Positions 29,901 through 40,108 of a stretch of 64,000 nt of DNA are shown piece by piece (position 1 is the stretch's first letter; each line of letters starts with the position of its first letter). The position numbers and the translations under genes are program-made. The stretch comes from Strigops habroptila (lineage: Eukaryota; Chordata; Aves; Psittaciformes; Psittacidae): positions 7,161,284 through 7,225,283 of the forward strand of contig NC_046358.1 in the NCBI RefSeq assembly GCF_004027225.2. The letters run 5' to 3'. Below the pieces are notes generated by a model. It saw only the letters and a program-made list of their open reading frames with translations, ran no database searches and was not told the origin of the DNA.

Positions 29901-31690
29901 AAACAAGCAGCCAATATAGAACAAGCCTAAAGACTTCATTTGGAGCCCTCTTTTCAGCAACACAAAATATTACCGCATCTCTTTATCAACTTATGACTCT
30001 TCCAGTGTGAGATTTTGCATCAATTAACTTGCACCACACGAGTTAGGGCAGCTCTTAAAGCACATTAGTCTAGCTTTCTAGAGGTCTCAGTAAGACATGT
30101 AAAATAAAATTAAATGGACTACTGAGATAAGAACTTACTGTAGTTGAAAAATTAATCTGTGATAATGTACTGACTAGTGCTCAACTTATATTCTTGTTGC
30201 TGTTTGCTTGCTTACATGTTTCTACACCATAACCTACATCAGATAACAAAATGGAATTACTTATCACTGTCTACAGGGTGTTGATTGGAACTCTACTCAC
30301 AGATTTCATAACAGCTGCATTTCTCTCCAGTATTCTTACCTTCAGCCACTTTCTGCTTTTCTTCAGTTTGGAAAAGTTATACAAGCTTCCTTTTTCAGAC
30401 TTTGGTTCTGTTTAGAGAAAAAAATAAAATGAAAGTTCTTAAGAAATAATGCTTTTCCCAGCTTACCCCAAGGAAAGCAGAGATTCAACCTAGTGCATGC
30501 GTACCTGGCTGCAGCACTCCATTCAGGGAATGTGTGTTCAGCAGCCCAGAATTCCCTGCTCCAGAAGACTCCCCAAGCAAAGAGTTTGAAGGCTCTTCCT
30601 TAACTTGCATCATGGGATCCCCAGACTGAGGCAGCAAAGGATTGTCATCCAATCCATCTTCACTTTCATCGCTGCAAGAAGATAGGTAATACAGTGACAA
30701 TGAAAGGAAAATACACACGAGACACCCATGCAACTTTCTTACATGTGGTCATTTTTCTAAAGATTTGAGAATTGAGGCAGCTTCACATCTAATTTTACAC
30801 ATTAGAAATAGTGCTAGTAATAATTTTCTGTTAACCTTTCAGCAGTAGTTAATCATTAGACCAGCCTGTCTATGCTACTAACCTGCACCTTCAGTCTTTA
30901 ACTAGGTATCTACGTTGAGAAGCATGAACTTAATGAGAAACCAATGTCAAGTCAAACCAAAGCACGATATTGTCATGCTCAACACTACTGTACATGTGAG
31001 AAATATAAAGCTAGACTTTTCTATTCCTTCTGTGGGTGTTGTTACATGCTTGTAAATACACCTTTTATCTATTACCTGTACAGTTAGCAGTTCTAAACGC
31101 TACAGTTCCAAAACACTGATGAAATTAAATGTAAATTGTTCTGGGACAAGAAACATGCCTTGATGACTCACTTCTCATTGCTGTAACTTACTTACATATA
31201 AATTCTACATCTGACAACAATCTCTGCATTTCACTTATGGCTACAGGCCATGTCCTTCAAAAATCAACTTCGTGCTTTTCCATTCTACTTTTTGCAGACC
31301 AAAAAAAGTTTTGGCCACTCAGCTATAAAAGAGAGCTTTAAAACATCACGCTAATTTGTACACAGGCTGGCAATACACTGAATTATCAATGTAAGCTAAA
31401 AGAAGCACAGTCCAAAATCATTACAGAAGAGTTTGTAAAGAACAAATCAGTACTAAATCCTTAATATGACGCTGTCTGGAAACAATATTGTAAAAATGTT
31501 TGTCTTTTCATGGAATTCCAAAGGGAAAATGGAAAAGATCTTGGTACCTGGATATACTCCTGTTAAAGATGGCAGATGTCTGTCGTAAAAACTGATCCAG
31601 TTGCAGAGCTTTCTCCAGATACTGCAGATAAAGAGGTTTTGCCAGCTCTGAGCAGCTGCCATCCTCCCTGGCACCCAGCTCTGAGGCCAT
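2777..31690 (-). CDS. INO80: INO80 chromatin-remodelling ATPase, 24 coding exons, 3' end outside window
   Basis: This is the catalytic subunit of the nuclear INO80 complex, an ATP-dependent remodeller that slides nucleosomes and acts in transcription, replication and repair. Twenty-four exons with splice sites join in phase to 3060 nt (1020 codons), against roughly 1550 residues for vertebrate INO80 as I recall it. In order they encode: an acidic Ser-rich N-terminus (1-180), a Lys-rich stretch (200-245), the DBINO/HSA helix region (about 275-410), Snf2 lobe 1 with DEMGLGKT (Walker A, 544-551), DEAQ (653-656) and TGTPIQN (motif III, about 681-687), the start of lobe 2 (about 740-860), and the beginning of the long insertion (860-1020). 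The start is the ATG at 31690, which gives the conserved MASELGA N-terminus. The later helicase motifs and C-terminal tail lie beyond position 1, so the gene is cut by the window edge and is not broken. Family identity is essentially certain; individual exon edges were placed by eye. Confidence 0.97.
3650..4000 (-). repeat. CR1 LINE fragment
   Basis: Antisense CR1 from the GGTTGCTCCAAGCCCCGTCC block through CCTAATATCTAATTTAAATC to TTCTCTTCTCCAGGCTGAAG and the GAGAGGTGCTCCAGCCCTCT block. The extreme 3' tail is missing. Confidence 0.93.
4646..4866 (-). repeat. CR1 LINE 3' end
   Basis: Antisense CR1 beginning CATAGAATCATAGTTAGGGT, with CTGCCACAGGCAGGGACACC and GTAAAGAACTTCTTCCTTTT blocks. It is about 220 bp and 5'-truncated. 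Confidence 0.94.
8747..8924 (-). CDS. INO80: INO80 exon 24
   Basis: A 178-nt exon for residues 914-973. It runs from [20 protein letters not shown] to [16 protein letters not shown]. The acceptor is TATTTCAG and the donor CAG|GTAAGC. Confidence 0.93.
9991..10084 (-). CDS. INO80: INO80 exon 23
   Basis: A 94-nt exon for residues 883-913 ([20 protein letters not shown] onwards), a conserved INO80 insertion segment. The acceptor is GATGTAG and the donor CCAG|GTGAGG. Confidence 0.92.
11564..11631 (-). CDS. INO80: INO80 exon 22
   Basis: A 68-nt exon for residues 860-882 ([20 protein letters not shown]). It begins the family-specific insertion that follows the first part of lobe 2. The acceptor is TTTTCAG and the donor AAGG|GTAGGT. 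Confidence 0.92.
12448..12581 (-). CDS. INO80: INO80 exon 21 (GC 5' splice site)
   Basis: A 134-nt exon for residues 816-859. It runs from [14 protein letters not shown] (the conserved [10 protein letters not shown] block with exon 20) to FNHSRD. The acceptor is TTATAG. The donor reads ACAG|GCAAGC, a GC-AG intron. Joining here restores [10 protein letters not shown] across the junction, and no alternative GT is needed. Confidence 0.93.
13014..13181 (-). CDS. INO80: INO80 exon 20
   Basis: A 168-nt exon for residues 760-815. It runs from [20 protein letters not shown] to [10 protein letters not shown], part of the Snf2 C-terminal subdomain. The acceptor is TTTTCAG and the donor AAG|GTAAGG. Confidence 0.94.
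14145..14230 (-). CDS. INO80: INO80 exon 19
   Basis: An 86-nt exon for residues 731-759 with [20 protein letters not shown], the conserved Snf2 LRRxKxDV block. The acceptor is TTTCAG and the donor AAG|GTGAGA. Confidence 0.94.
15242..15359 (-). CDS. INO80: INO80 exon 18
   Basis: A 118-nt exon for residues 692-730 ([19 protein letters not shown] onwards). It corresponds to the conserved Snf2 block after motif III. The acceptor is TTTTAG and the donor GAGA|GTGAGT. Confidence 0.94.
15842..15926 (-). CDS. INO80: INO80 exon 17 (motif III)
   Basis: An 85-nt exon for residues 663-691 with [14 protein letters not shown], Snf2 motif III. The acceptor is TTCATCAG and the donor GAG|GTATGC. Confidence 0.95.
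17013..17155 (-). CDS. INO80: INO80 exon 16 (DEAQ box)
   Basis: A 143-nt exon for residues 616-662. It contains [12 protein letters not shown] and [12 protein letters not shown]. The motif II box reads DEAQ, as in INO80 family members, rather than DEAH. The acceptor is GGTTACAG and the donor CCAG|GTAATA. Confidence 0.96.
17772..17831 (-). CDS. INO80: INO80 exon 15
   Basis: A 60-nt exon encoding [20 protein letters not shown] (residues 596-615), the linker between motifs Ia and II. It is too short for the usual ORF threshold. The acceptor is TTCCAG and the donor CAG|GTAATA. Confidence 0.92.
19218..19313 (-). CDS. INO80: INO80 exon 14 (motif Ia)
   Basis: A 96-nt exon for residues 564-595. It includes [19 protein letters not shown], the Snf2 motif Ia block, and ends in VPKFK. 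The donor is AAG|GTAAGG. Confidence 0.96.
20519..20599 (-). CDS. INO80: INO80 exon 13 (Walker A / motif I)
   Basis: An 81-nt exon encoding [18 protein letters not shown] and the helix after it (residues 537-563). DEMGLGKT is the ATP-binding P-loop, with the conserved Lys at about residue 550. The acceptor is TTTTGCAG and the donor GAG|GTAGGT. Confidence 0.97.
20833..21042 (-). CDS. INO80: INO80 exon 12
   Basis: A 210-nt exon for residues 467-536. It ends with [19 protein letters not shown], the Snf2 motif Q/Ia region that opens the ATPase domain. The acceptor is GTTTAG and the donor CAG|GTATCT. Confidence 0.95.
21358..21425 (-). CDS. INO80: INO80 exon 11
   Basis: A 68-nt exon for residues 444-466 ([20 protein letters not shown]). 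The acceptor is TTTTCAG and the donor CGG|GTATGT. Confidence 0.92.
21622..21817 (-). CDS. INO80: INO80 exon 10
   Basis: A 196-nt exon for residues 379-443. It has [20 protein letters not shown] and the conserved [13 protein letters not shown]. The acceptor CTTCTCTTAG lies about 10 nt from the end of a CR1 copy (see 21828-22040), so the pyrimidine tract is partly CR1-derived. The donor is TATG|GTAAGT. Confidence 0.94.
21828..22040 (-). repeat. CR1 LINE 3' end abutting INO80 exon 10
   Basis: Antisense CR1 on the plus strand (AATCACAGAATGGTTTGGGT onward), so it is in the same sense as INO80 transcription. Its 3' terminus lies about 10 nt from the acceptor of exon 10 (21817). It therefore supplies part of the pyrimidine tract and probably the branch-point region. 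Confidence 0.94.
22683..22886 (-). CDS. INO80: INO80 exon 9 (DBINO/HSA core)
   Basis: A 204-nt exon for residues 311-378. It is a long charged helix ([13 protein letters not shown] through [11 protein letters not shown]), nearly unbroken Lys/Arg/Glu, typical of the DBINO/HSA domain. The donor is GAG|GTACAG. Confidence 0.95.
24452..24505 (-). CDS. INO80: INO80 exon 8
   Basis: A 54-nt in-frame exon encoding [18 protein letters not shown] (residues 293-310) in the DBINO/HSA helix. This helix recruits actin and actin-related proteins in INO80-class remodellers (family knowledge). It is too short for a simple ORF scan. The acceptor is TTCTACAG and the donor AAG|GTAAGT. Confidence 0.9.
25515..25729 (-). 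CDS. INO80: INO80 exon 7
   Basis: A 215-nt exon for residues 221-292. The very basic [19 protein letters not shown] segment resembles a nuclear localisation signal. It is followed by the conserved [20 protein letters not shown] helix at the start of the DBINO/HSA region. The donor is AAG|GTGAGC. Confidence 0.93.
27014..27134 (-). CDS. INO80: INO80 exon 6
   Basis: A 121-nt exon for residues 181-220. It includes [13 protein letters not shown] and the start of the Lys-rich patch [14 protein letters not shown]. The acceptor is CACTTCAG and the donor AAAAG|GTGAAG. Confidence 0.92.
28732..28893 (-). CDS. INO80: INO80 exon 5
   Basis: A 162-nt exon for residues 127-180. It starts SILLSDDSS, runs through an Asp/Glu-rich block and ends with the conserved [16 protein letters not shown] segment. 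The acceptor is TTGTTAG and the donor GAG|GTAAAA. Confidence 0.92.
30340..30407 (-). CDS. INO80: INO80 exon 4
   Basis: A 68-nt exon for residues 104-126, ending in the basic run [13 protein letters not shown]. The acceptor is CTAAACAG and the donor AAG|GTAAG. Phase joins exons 3 and 5 exactly. Confidence 0.92.
30505..30671 (-). CDS. INO80: INO80 exon 3
   Basis: Encodes residues 48-103, an acidic Ser/Asp-rich segment ([20 protein letters not shown]) typical of the INO80 N-terminus. The acceptor is TTCTTGCAG and the donor CCAG|GTACGC. The first base completes the Ser codon split at exon 2. Confidence 0.93.
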
Positions 31691-31733
31691 AGAACAAACT
31701 TCTCCTCATGCACAAGTGCCTCTGAACACACAG
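31548..31733 (-). CDS. INO80: INO80 exon 2 (start codon at 31690)
   Basis: The acceptor TTCTTCTTAACAG precedes 31733. About 43 nt of 5' UTR follow, then the ATG at 31690-31688 and residues 1-47 (MASELGA through NRSIS). The donor is CCAG|GTACC, leaving AG of a Ser codon. The start has T at -3 and G at +4, a weak-to-moderate Kozak context. An out-of-frame upstream ATG lies 19 nt before it (separate entry). Confidence 0.93.
31563..31709 (-). promoter_or_regulatory. Overlapping upstream ORF in INO80 exon 2
   Basis: An ATG at 31709-31707 lies within the inferred exon 2, 19 nt upstream of the INO80 start and out of frame with it. It opens a 48-codon frame that stops at TAA (31565-31563), still inside exon 2, so it overlaps the first 128 nt of the INO80 coding sequence. 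Its context is weak (T at -3, A at +4). It could lower INO80 translation by competing for scanning ribosomes. That role is inference. Confidence 0.5.
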
Positions 31734-34157
31734 CTGTTAAGAAGAAACAACGATCATCACCACCACCTCCTCCTCCAAAAGGCATGAATTTGGTGAGCAG
31801 GCAAACCTATTGCACACTACACCAAATGCTAGTACTTCAGAGAACACATAACCGAGGCGATTCTGGGCAAAAAGCTTAGGTTGTTATTAATAAGTATATT
31901 GAACAAACAGAAATTCACACTAAACTTTCCACCAGAATATTACCATAGACAAAATCTAGATTATTAGTTTTCTGGTTTATGTCTTCATGAACGCTGTTTG
32001 ACAGGAATGAGCACTGCACTGACCTAGCACGAGGAATCCAAGTGACACAGAAATGCAAAGTACAATGAAGCCAGTCCTTGAACATCCGAAATAAACTTTT
32101 ATCACTACTAAAGATAACATGTTTCACTCTGAACAGAGGACAGCAGCATATCATGGAAGTTGAATGTAAGCAAATCAATTATTATTCTTAAGCTGAATCA
32201 TATATATAACCTTACTCCAAAAAGGAAGAACTACTGAAAACACTGTTGTTCCACTGGTTTTACCATTCAGTTCATAGCTGTAGTCTACAAAATACCAGTA
32301 GGACTTTTCCTTTATTTTAAAGCAATGGTACCCTTAGAGCACTCAAAACTGTTACCTGCTGACAAACAAGCTACAAATACTTGACCAAAACCCCCTTAAT
32401 TCTAAAATTCAACTGTCATCTTTATTAAAGAAAAAGTAACATATAATTAGCAATTTTTTACACACTTTTTATATTTACAAATTTAGAATGTATTCTGGCT
32501 TTATGTTTCTTTCAACTAGCAAAAATAACCTGCCTGATTTTTATTTTTTCTTTGTTTTCAGGATTTTAGATCCTTAAAAAGAGACACATCCTCTCTGCAA
32601 TATTTGCATAATACATACTTTAAAAACAAGGCTATCAAAACATTTTATTGCTCTGTGAACTGCAGTTTTACTTTCCTTCAACTACAACAGATGTCATAAC
32701 AACTGTTACAGTAATAGCGCTGTCAACTGGAATTTTATCTTCTTCCATCACAAAAGATGCCATAATTGTCATAATAATAGTGAGAACGATCATTTAAAAT
32801 TCTTTCCAAAGTCACAGTTGTTACCATATAAATGAAAGTGCTGTCAATACCCTAAATGTTACAATATTTACTAATAAATAAATGCCTTAAGCTTTTTCTT
32901 CTGGTGGAGGACAAGAACAAAACCAGCCAGCTTTTCAAAGACTTGGATTAATTGTTCTTCGGAAGGATTCTTCTGGTTTCTAACGACTCTTAAAAATACT
33001 ACAAAACCTGAAGCAAATCTCACGTTAATTTACTGTGAAACATTTTATATTTGATCAATTATTAAATTGTTAATGTCTAAATTGTTTTAACTCATGTAAG
33101 CGAAAACACAGCTTGAGTATCCGGCCTTCAAACTGTTCGCTCTTCACGTGGACAGCCCGAAAACCAGCATCTGATTTTTTCCAAGTCTTTTATCCTCAAA
33201 GATTACAGAACAGATTAAGAACTTACACAGTTACAAAACCTGTGATAAGTGATACCAGCTTGACACTTTTGGCTGTGGCTGAACAAGAGCAAATCTTAGC
33301 ATTTCTTAATAAACACCCAGCCTTAACATCTTCACCCATACAGAATAAACCAACGTGCCAGAACTTGTTAAAGGGACAACAGCACTCATTTAAATATTGT
33401 TTTTAAACTGAAGCTGTGTAGGTTCAGCTTCTATATGTTAGATAGATCTTTGTACACCTGACAGTAACGGCATGATTGACCTCTGTTAGCAAATACCCAC
33501 TTCCAGCAGAAGTTAACAGAGAGAACGAAGCACCTGAAAGCTTTCCCTGTGATACGGATATCAAGACTAATGTTTTCCAAGAAACTTTCATCGACATACA
33601 TCATATTTCTTAACAGCCATGTGGAAAAAAAACAAACAACCCCAAACCCACCCTAAACTATACTCCAAGAGACAGGGCCATGAAGAAAGTAAAGAGGTTA
33701 GAAAACATGAAACTTGTGTCTCTGATGGAAGAAATCATTCAAGAGGAGATAGAAAAGGACACCCAGAAGGTAAAAGTGGCTTTCCTTCAGAACACCAATG
33801 AAAATGATATGTATCATAAACACAGGAATCAATCCCTGGTATCATATCAGTTCAGTGACCTCTTTTACCACTCCATTTCAAAATGTATCCGTCAACAAGA
33901 GCACGTGTTATGTTAACATGGTGTTATTTTACTTTCCCGGCCAAAATGTCACGTGCAACCATTGTTTAATGGTTTTACTCAGAAACACAAGGCACCTTTC
34001 ACCTGTCTGCTCTTTGCACAAAATATCCTTCCCAAAACTCACTGTTTAGTGACACTGTCTGTCCTCGAGGCACTGTGGGAAAGAAACATGTCCCAAGGGA
34101 CACCGCATCAAGCACGCAGGACTTTAAGTGGATTCAACAGATCAAATGTACTCTTTT

Positions 34158-34171
34158 CCCCCCCCCCCCCC
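34158..34171 (+). repeat. C14 homopolymer
   Basis: An uninterrupted run of 14 C (G14 in the INO80-sense strand) within intron 1. It is a likely length-variable site. Confidence 0.95.
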
Positions 34172-37100
34172 AGTGATCCTTGCCTTTACAAAACTATATA
34201 AGCTTATCAGCAAAATAAAGGGAAAGAATTACAACAGATTTGAGGTCAAGTTTTTAATTGCAGGACAGCAAACAGGCCAGAGACAAAACAAACACAATCA
34301 TATTCCTGATCTAAAATGAGTAACTGGATGCTTTTCCAGCTGCCCAGACACACTTGCCTAAGTGCTGGTCTACACAGATCTGCTGTATCAGTGTCCCAGC
34401 TCCGCACAGGCAATGGTGCTCATCTGGCTCCATGCTCATACAGCTTAGGAGATAACCCAAGCAGAAGATTATTTCTTTACTCATGACATATAAATGATCC
34501 TAGGAAAAGAAGATGCTATCAGACATGTCTAGTAATTAGAAAACTAAGATATTTTCTCAGGAGTGGCTCATTGCTACTGCACAGAGTTCCCAGGCAAATA
34601 TGAAAGCAAGGGAGAACACCCTCTGTCTGCAATGACTACAGTAACTGTAAAGCCTTGGTTTCATTCCGTATCTTAACACATTAAATCCCCTCATTGTGTA
34701 CACTATGCTAAGCGTGGATATGTAGTGTGTGGTAGATGTTAAGTACCTGTCTCATCCATCATTTTTTCAGGTATCTATGTTCTTAAATATTACTTCCCAT
34801 ATCAGGAAACCTTACATTTCCACATTTAATAACATCCTCCTTATGTTGATGTAGTGTAAGTACTCTGCATTTGACCCTCAGAAAAAGACACGCTTTTGCT
34901 TGTCTTCCTATTTTAATTGTCCCATGAGGCTGCTGTACATACAAAGTTAATTATTCTTGTCCTCCAAAACAGAGAGTCCTCTCTAAATTCCGCCTACCGA
35001 ATAAACAAATAATCACAGAAGAGCTTAACAATATTCTTAAATGGATTAACAATGCCCCAAACAAATTTAACATGTTACACAGGCATACTGAAGAGAGAAT
35101 AGCTCAGCCATTGAATTCAGCCTTTCATTTACTCATATGCTAACACTCACACAGGGCTTCTCTGCTGATCAAAGTAGTAACACGGGAAGGTAATTGCCAG
35201 ATACTTCTTTAGTCTCTGTTCTTTTGTCCTCATTCTAGGTTTTTAAGAAACAAAGATTTCCAACGGCAAAAAACTGCTTGAATACTGAAGCAAGAGAAGA
35301 TGGGAACAAACAAGCCGGAGGCATGCAACAGCCTGACCCACTACAGTAGGTAACGGCGTTCAGGACATCACCAAGGCATTGCTTCAGTGGATTTACATGG
35401 TGATTACATTCACTCCACTTTTCTTTGCCATTTATGCAATGAATGCATACTCAGTTTAAAGAATATTGCAGAAATAAAGATTTTCAAAATGTTTTCATTG
35501 CTGATGGTAACATTTAGGTAAACACTTATATGTTATAGGTAGTAAAGTGACTGGATGCTGCAGAGTAATCCTTCTGCCATCACAACTTCCTCATTGACAT
35601 ACATCAATTTCACTTTAAGTTTCAGTAACAAATTCAGTAGTTATTTGCTTTCTCCCTTCACTTCTCCAAGAGCTGTAACAGTTTAGAAAATCAGCATTTG
35701 GAAATAAATAGCTGCTGCACTGCCTGGCTGGCACGTTGAATCCTCTAACACTCTTATTTAATCAGTAGCTCACACTGAAACCATTTCATTGTATCATGTG
35801 GCCCTTTGAATTATTAAAAGCACAGGTAAAATACCAGCAGGATCTGAGTTTACTTATATATATATACACCAACTTAATACAAATAACTTCCATAATAATA
35901 CATATTTTTTAAAGATGTAAGTTCAGTTCTGAAGAAGCCTTCCTTATCCCGTTTTAAATCACATTGCTTAATTCAATATTAATGTAGGTGTAGGGTTTCT
36001 TCACTCACTCTGTTTTCTCAAGTCTGCCCATTATAGTCTAGCCAGTAAGTAAACACCCAGCACTGGAGAAGAATCCTCCAAGGATGTCCCTACAGAGCAG
36101 AGTTTTATAACAAGGTTTCCAAGTTTCATACCCATCGACCTGCACCAACCAAACAGCAAAAACACCACTCTCGTGAAACAGCCTAGCTTTCAAAGTAAGT
36201 TTTCCCAGTTTAAACAAATATCCACTGGCTATTTCTGAATGAAGTCCAACGAGTTTTTGCTACTGATACGAATTTAAAGGAGAAGCCCCATAAGTGGCAA
36301 GTGCACAGTTCGGCACTTGTGCCTAGCAGCAAGCTAGAAAACATCTCTTCTACAGCTGCTTTAAATAGTACTTTTTTCTCCAGAAGTCTCTTGTTTTTCT
36401 CTTTTTTTCCTTCAGCTGCTGGCATCTCTACAGCTCAGGTAAGGCCCTTCTCTGTATAACTAACATTAACATCAAACATGACCGTAAATAATGATAACAA
36501 CTGCACTCCTAGCTGAGGGCACGTGCACAAACACACGCTGCCATGAAGGCAAAAAGGTACAACACAGCAGCTAATCCATAGTACTTCTTCTCAGGTATGT
36601 ACCTATGACAAACATGAGGCAAATCAGGGAGGTAAAACTAACTCAGTCTCACCTGCCACACATGAAGTGCATGTATATGAAGTGTTACCAGCTGGCCGGC
36701 GAGCACACTTACTTGTTTAAATGCTTCAGCCTACAAAAGCCATCTCCTACCTCTCCTCCATCTAACGTGTGTAAGTACACTGACACAACATTCACATGGA
36801 CGAAAACCTGAAATCCCAGTTGACATATGGGAAGTATATATTCCTCATATCTCTATGTACAGCATTGAAAGTGTCATCCATAAAACAGGATTAAAAACTG
36901 GGAGCAAGAATACAACCTTCTATGCTACCTTAGTTCCCTCACAATTACAGCAGTTTTCTGGGTCTTTTCATGCTTTGCATTCTGACACCAACTTTTTTAA
37001 AGAGATTTTCCAAACTGATATGAACACCTAAGATACTTTTCTTTCTTTAAGAAAGTTACAGTTGAGACATACAACTCTCATCAGAATAGCAGAATGCTGT

Positions 37101-37876
37101 AAGAATTTCCTGCAGCAACATCTCCAGAGTAACCCCTGACACAAACATACATAGATTCAGTTAAGGTCTATACAGAAAACTCATATTAGTACAGTAGTAT
37201 CAGGTAGGGATATTTTTGTCAGATTTCTTCACAATATCTTCATATTCATCTTCTTCATATCATCTCTAATACAGACAATTGTGGTGGCATAAAAAGCCTA
37301 AAGAGGTATCCTGCTTGGAGGAGAATCACACGCTCTTCTTTCCCTGTCCCATTTCAGTTTGCTTTGATGAATGAAAAGTTACACTGACAACCTTTTTCCA
37401 GAGTACACTATATGCCAGGTCTGAAAGCAAAACATAATACCCATACAGTGGTTTTTATCGCAGTGTCTTAAATAGAAGTTTCATACATAAGAGATTATTG
37501 CTTTAAAAAAAGCAGATGGGAGAGTATTTAAACCTAAAGCCCTTAGTTTCCACTACTCAAGTTGAATGAATAAAAGACATGTTCATACAACTGAAATGCG
37601 AGTTCACATCATTTCAGTTTGAAATTAAGAAGCTTTAAGTGCTTTTCTGAGTAATGAAATCTAGTTAAAACTAGATACTGTCCTATATATAGTACTTTAC
37701 AGTTTTGCTTTTGTGGTAAGGCTTTATACTGTCTTCCAAGGAATGAGAGAGCATTTCATGGATCTCTGTTCTACCTTTTAACTGATTTTAAATACAGAGA
37801 AGAGCCTGTGGGACACAGACTCTGAATTTTCTAGTTGCGGAAATAACTGTCAGAGACAGGGCCTGATTTATTATTT

Positions 37877-37909
37877 AAAAAAAATAAAAAATAAAAAATA
37901 AAAAATACG
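37877..37909 (+). repeat. TAAAAAA-type microsatellite
   Basis: About four head-to-tail copies of a 7-bp ATAAAAA unit in INO80 intron 1. An A13 run lies nearby (37924-37936). Confidence 0.9.
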
Positions 37910-38446
37910 TTATTTGGTTCTACAAAAAAAAAAAAATGTCAGAAGCATATACATAAGCGTACAATAGAATACCTTAAAATATACCCAATGCAGCAGTTGG
38001 AATGGCCACAGCTTTGCTTTCATATTTAAACTAGCAGAAAAACAAACCTATTTAATTGTTCAATTAGAGTAAGTCTGGCCCCAAAAGGGCAGTAAACGTT
38101 ATTTACAGAGACCTCTGACAATGCCTCCGTACTCTGCTCCACAAACTAGCACCAACTGTTACTCTCACCCACTGCCACTGCTTCGCTCCTCCTCTCTCTG
38201 TGTACACCAAATACAAACTGCACGGATGGTTTCGGTTTTGCTTGGTTTTCGCTCCCTCCACCCCTGACCACAAAAAGGGAACTATGTCCAAGAAAGCTCC
38301 GAGAGAATCATTTTCTTCCTGCCATCTAGAACAGTCCCCAGCATGTAATTTAGCTTGTCGACTAGCACGCTTGTTACAGAATTTACAGGTTATGTTATAC
38401 CCAAATGGAACAAAACTTCCTCATATGAACAGTCAAGAAATCATAA

Positions 38447-39240
38447 AATCACAGAATGGTTTGGGTTGGAAGGGACCTTAAAGCTCATCCTGTCCCAATC
38501 CCCTGTAAAGGCAGGGACCGTCCACTACACCAGGTTGTTCCAAGCCCTGCCTAAAACCTGGCCTTGAACACTGCCAGGGATGGGGCAGCCACAGCTCCTC
38601 TGGGCACCCTGTGCCAGCGCCTCAGCACCCTCACAGGGAAGAATTTTTTCCTTATATCTAATCTAAATGTCCCCTCTTCCAGTTTAAAGCTGTTCTCCCT
38701 CGTCCTGTCACTACAGGCCCTCGTAAAAAGTCCCTCATTGGATTTCTTTGCAGCCCCCTTTACGTACTGGAAGACTGTTGTAAGGTCTCCCCAGAAACTT
38801 TTCCAGGCTGAACAAGCCCAGCTCATTCAGCCTGTGTCCAGAGCAGAGCTGCTCCTGCCCTCTGAGCATCTTTGTGGCCTCTGGACTCGCTCCAAGAGCT
38901 CCACATCCCTCTTGTGTTGGTGCCCCCGGAGCTGGACGCAGCACTGCAGGGGGAGGGTCTCCCCAGGGCAGAGTGACAGGATCACCTCCCTCAATCTACT
39001 GCTCATGCTGCTGGCGACGCAGCCCAGCACACAGTTGGTTTCTGGGCTGCAAGCACACACTGAGGCTGGCTCATGTTAAGCTTCTCACTGACCAACACCC
39101 CCAAGTCCTTCTCCTCAGGCCTGCTCTCCACCCAGCTCTCCACAGTCTCCACCCAGCCTGTAGCTGTGCTTGGGATTGCCCCAACCCACACACAATCCTT
39201 GTCCTTGCTGAACTTCATGAGGTTTGCACTGGTTTGCAAG
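38447..39240 (-). repeat. CR1 LINE, longest copy (~0.8 kb)
   Basis: It starts with the CR1 3' tail (AAATCACAGAATGGTTTGGG) and continues through all 3'-half blocks to the GACCAACACCCCCAAGTCCT and TGAACTTCATGAGGTTTGCA region, deeper into CR1 ORF2 than the other minus-strand copies here. Open frames in it (for example 38564-39079) are transposon-derived and not host genes. Confidence 0.95.
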
Positions 39241-40108
39241 GCAATGTTTTAAGCAACTTTATAATATACGTGCAAGAGAGAGACTAGAGGTAAATCACAG
39301 GGAATATCCTTAAACACCGAGACAAAGTTCAGTATCTTGCCAACCTGTGGATGTCATGGCCTACTCCTATCAATAAGGGAATGACAACACAAATCTGATT
39401 CATGTAAACTAAAAAATATGATTGTCAGTCACATACAGGCGTATCAGATGCGCTGTACAGATCCATAGAGCAGATTTGTTTGTATCAGAGAGAACTTGAA
39501 TTCTAACAACGCACATAAAAGACACTTCAGCATAAAAAAAGGAACTTGACTTGCACCATTTTCTTCATGTAAAGATGAAAGTAATCTAAAGGAATTTATT
39601 ATTATCACCTACGACAGTAGGGAGAGGGAGTCTTACTACACAAGATCAGCAACAGGGTAAGAACGTACAATGTTAAATAACAGTAATTAAAACATAAGTT
39701 TTATCAGGCTGTGCGCTTGCAGTGAAACGGGAGTGACTTTCTTCACACCGCGGCTCTGAAGACGTATTTTCTAGCGCACGCAAACACTGAAACCACGTCT
39801 CAGGTAGACCCAGGAAGCGATGTCACCGGCAGCGGCCCCGCTCCGCCACGCAGCACGCCCCGCTCTCCACACGGCGCTCCAGGCAGCCCCAGGCCTGCCC
39901 CCGAGCCGGGCGCTGCAGGACGAGCCCCCGAACTCGAGCAGCCGCGTCGCACCGAGCCTCGGCAGCGGGACGCAGGTACAGGCCAAAGGCCCGGCCTACA
40001 CCTCCACGCCCGGCCCGAGGGCGGCCGAAGGGTCCCAGCGCCGCGCTAGAGCCAGCAGGACGCGCCGCAGGAGCAACCGCCGCCGGCCGCGCTGCCCGCG
40101 ACGCGGCC

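Larger units (their letters stand above)
25730..31547 (-). other. INO80 introns 2-6
   Basis: Introns between exons 2 and 7: 30672-31547, 30408-30504, 28894-30339, 27135-28731 and 25730-27013. They are AT-rich unique-looking sequence with short A/T homopolymers. I see no repeat element or RNA gene that I can name. Confidence 0.65.

Noticed and set aside
31453..31785. 110-codon minus-strand frame over INO80 exon 2
   Set aside because: It is in another frame from the conserved INO80 N-terminus and reads through both splice sites. Only the shorter overlapping upstream ORF within exon 2 is kept, as a possible regulatory feature.
33113..34319. Cluster of overlapping 60-97 codon plus-strand frames in INO80 intron 1
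   Set aside because: They lack domain content, mutual conservation and splice signals. Composition and number fit chance frames.
36210..36425. 71-codon Lys-rich minus-strand frame in INO80 intron 1
   Set aside because: It has no conserved domain, convincing splice sites or resemblance to INO80. It is likely a chance open frame.
38564..39287. Open frames of 171 and 137 codons on the plus strand
   Set aside because: They are the antisense of a CR1 element, whose sequence closely matches other CR1 copies in the window.
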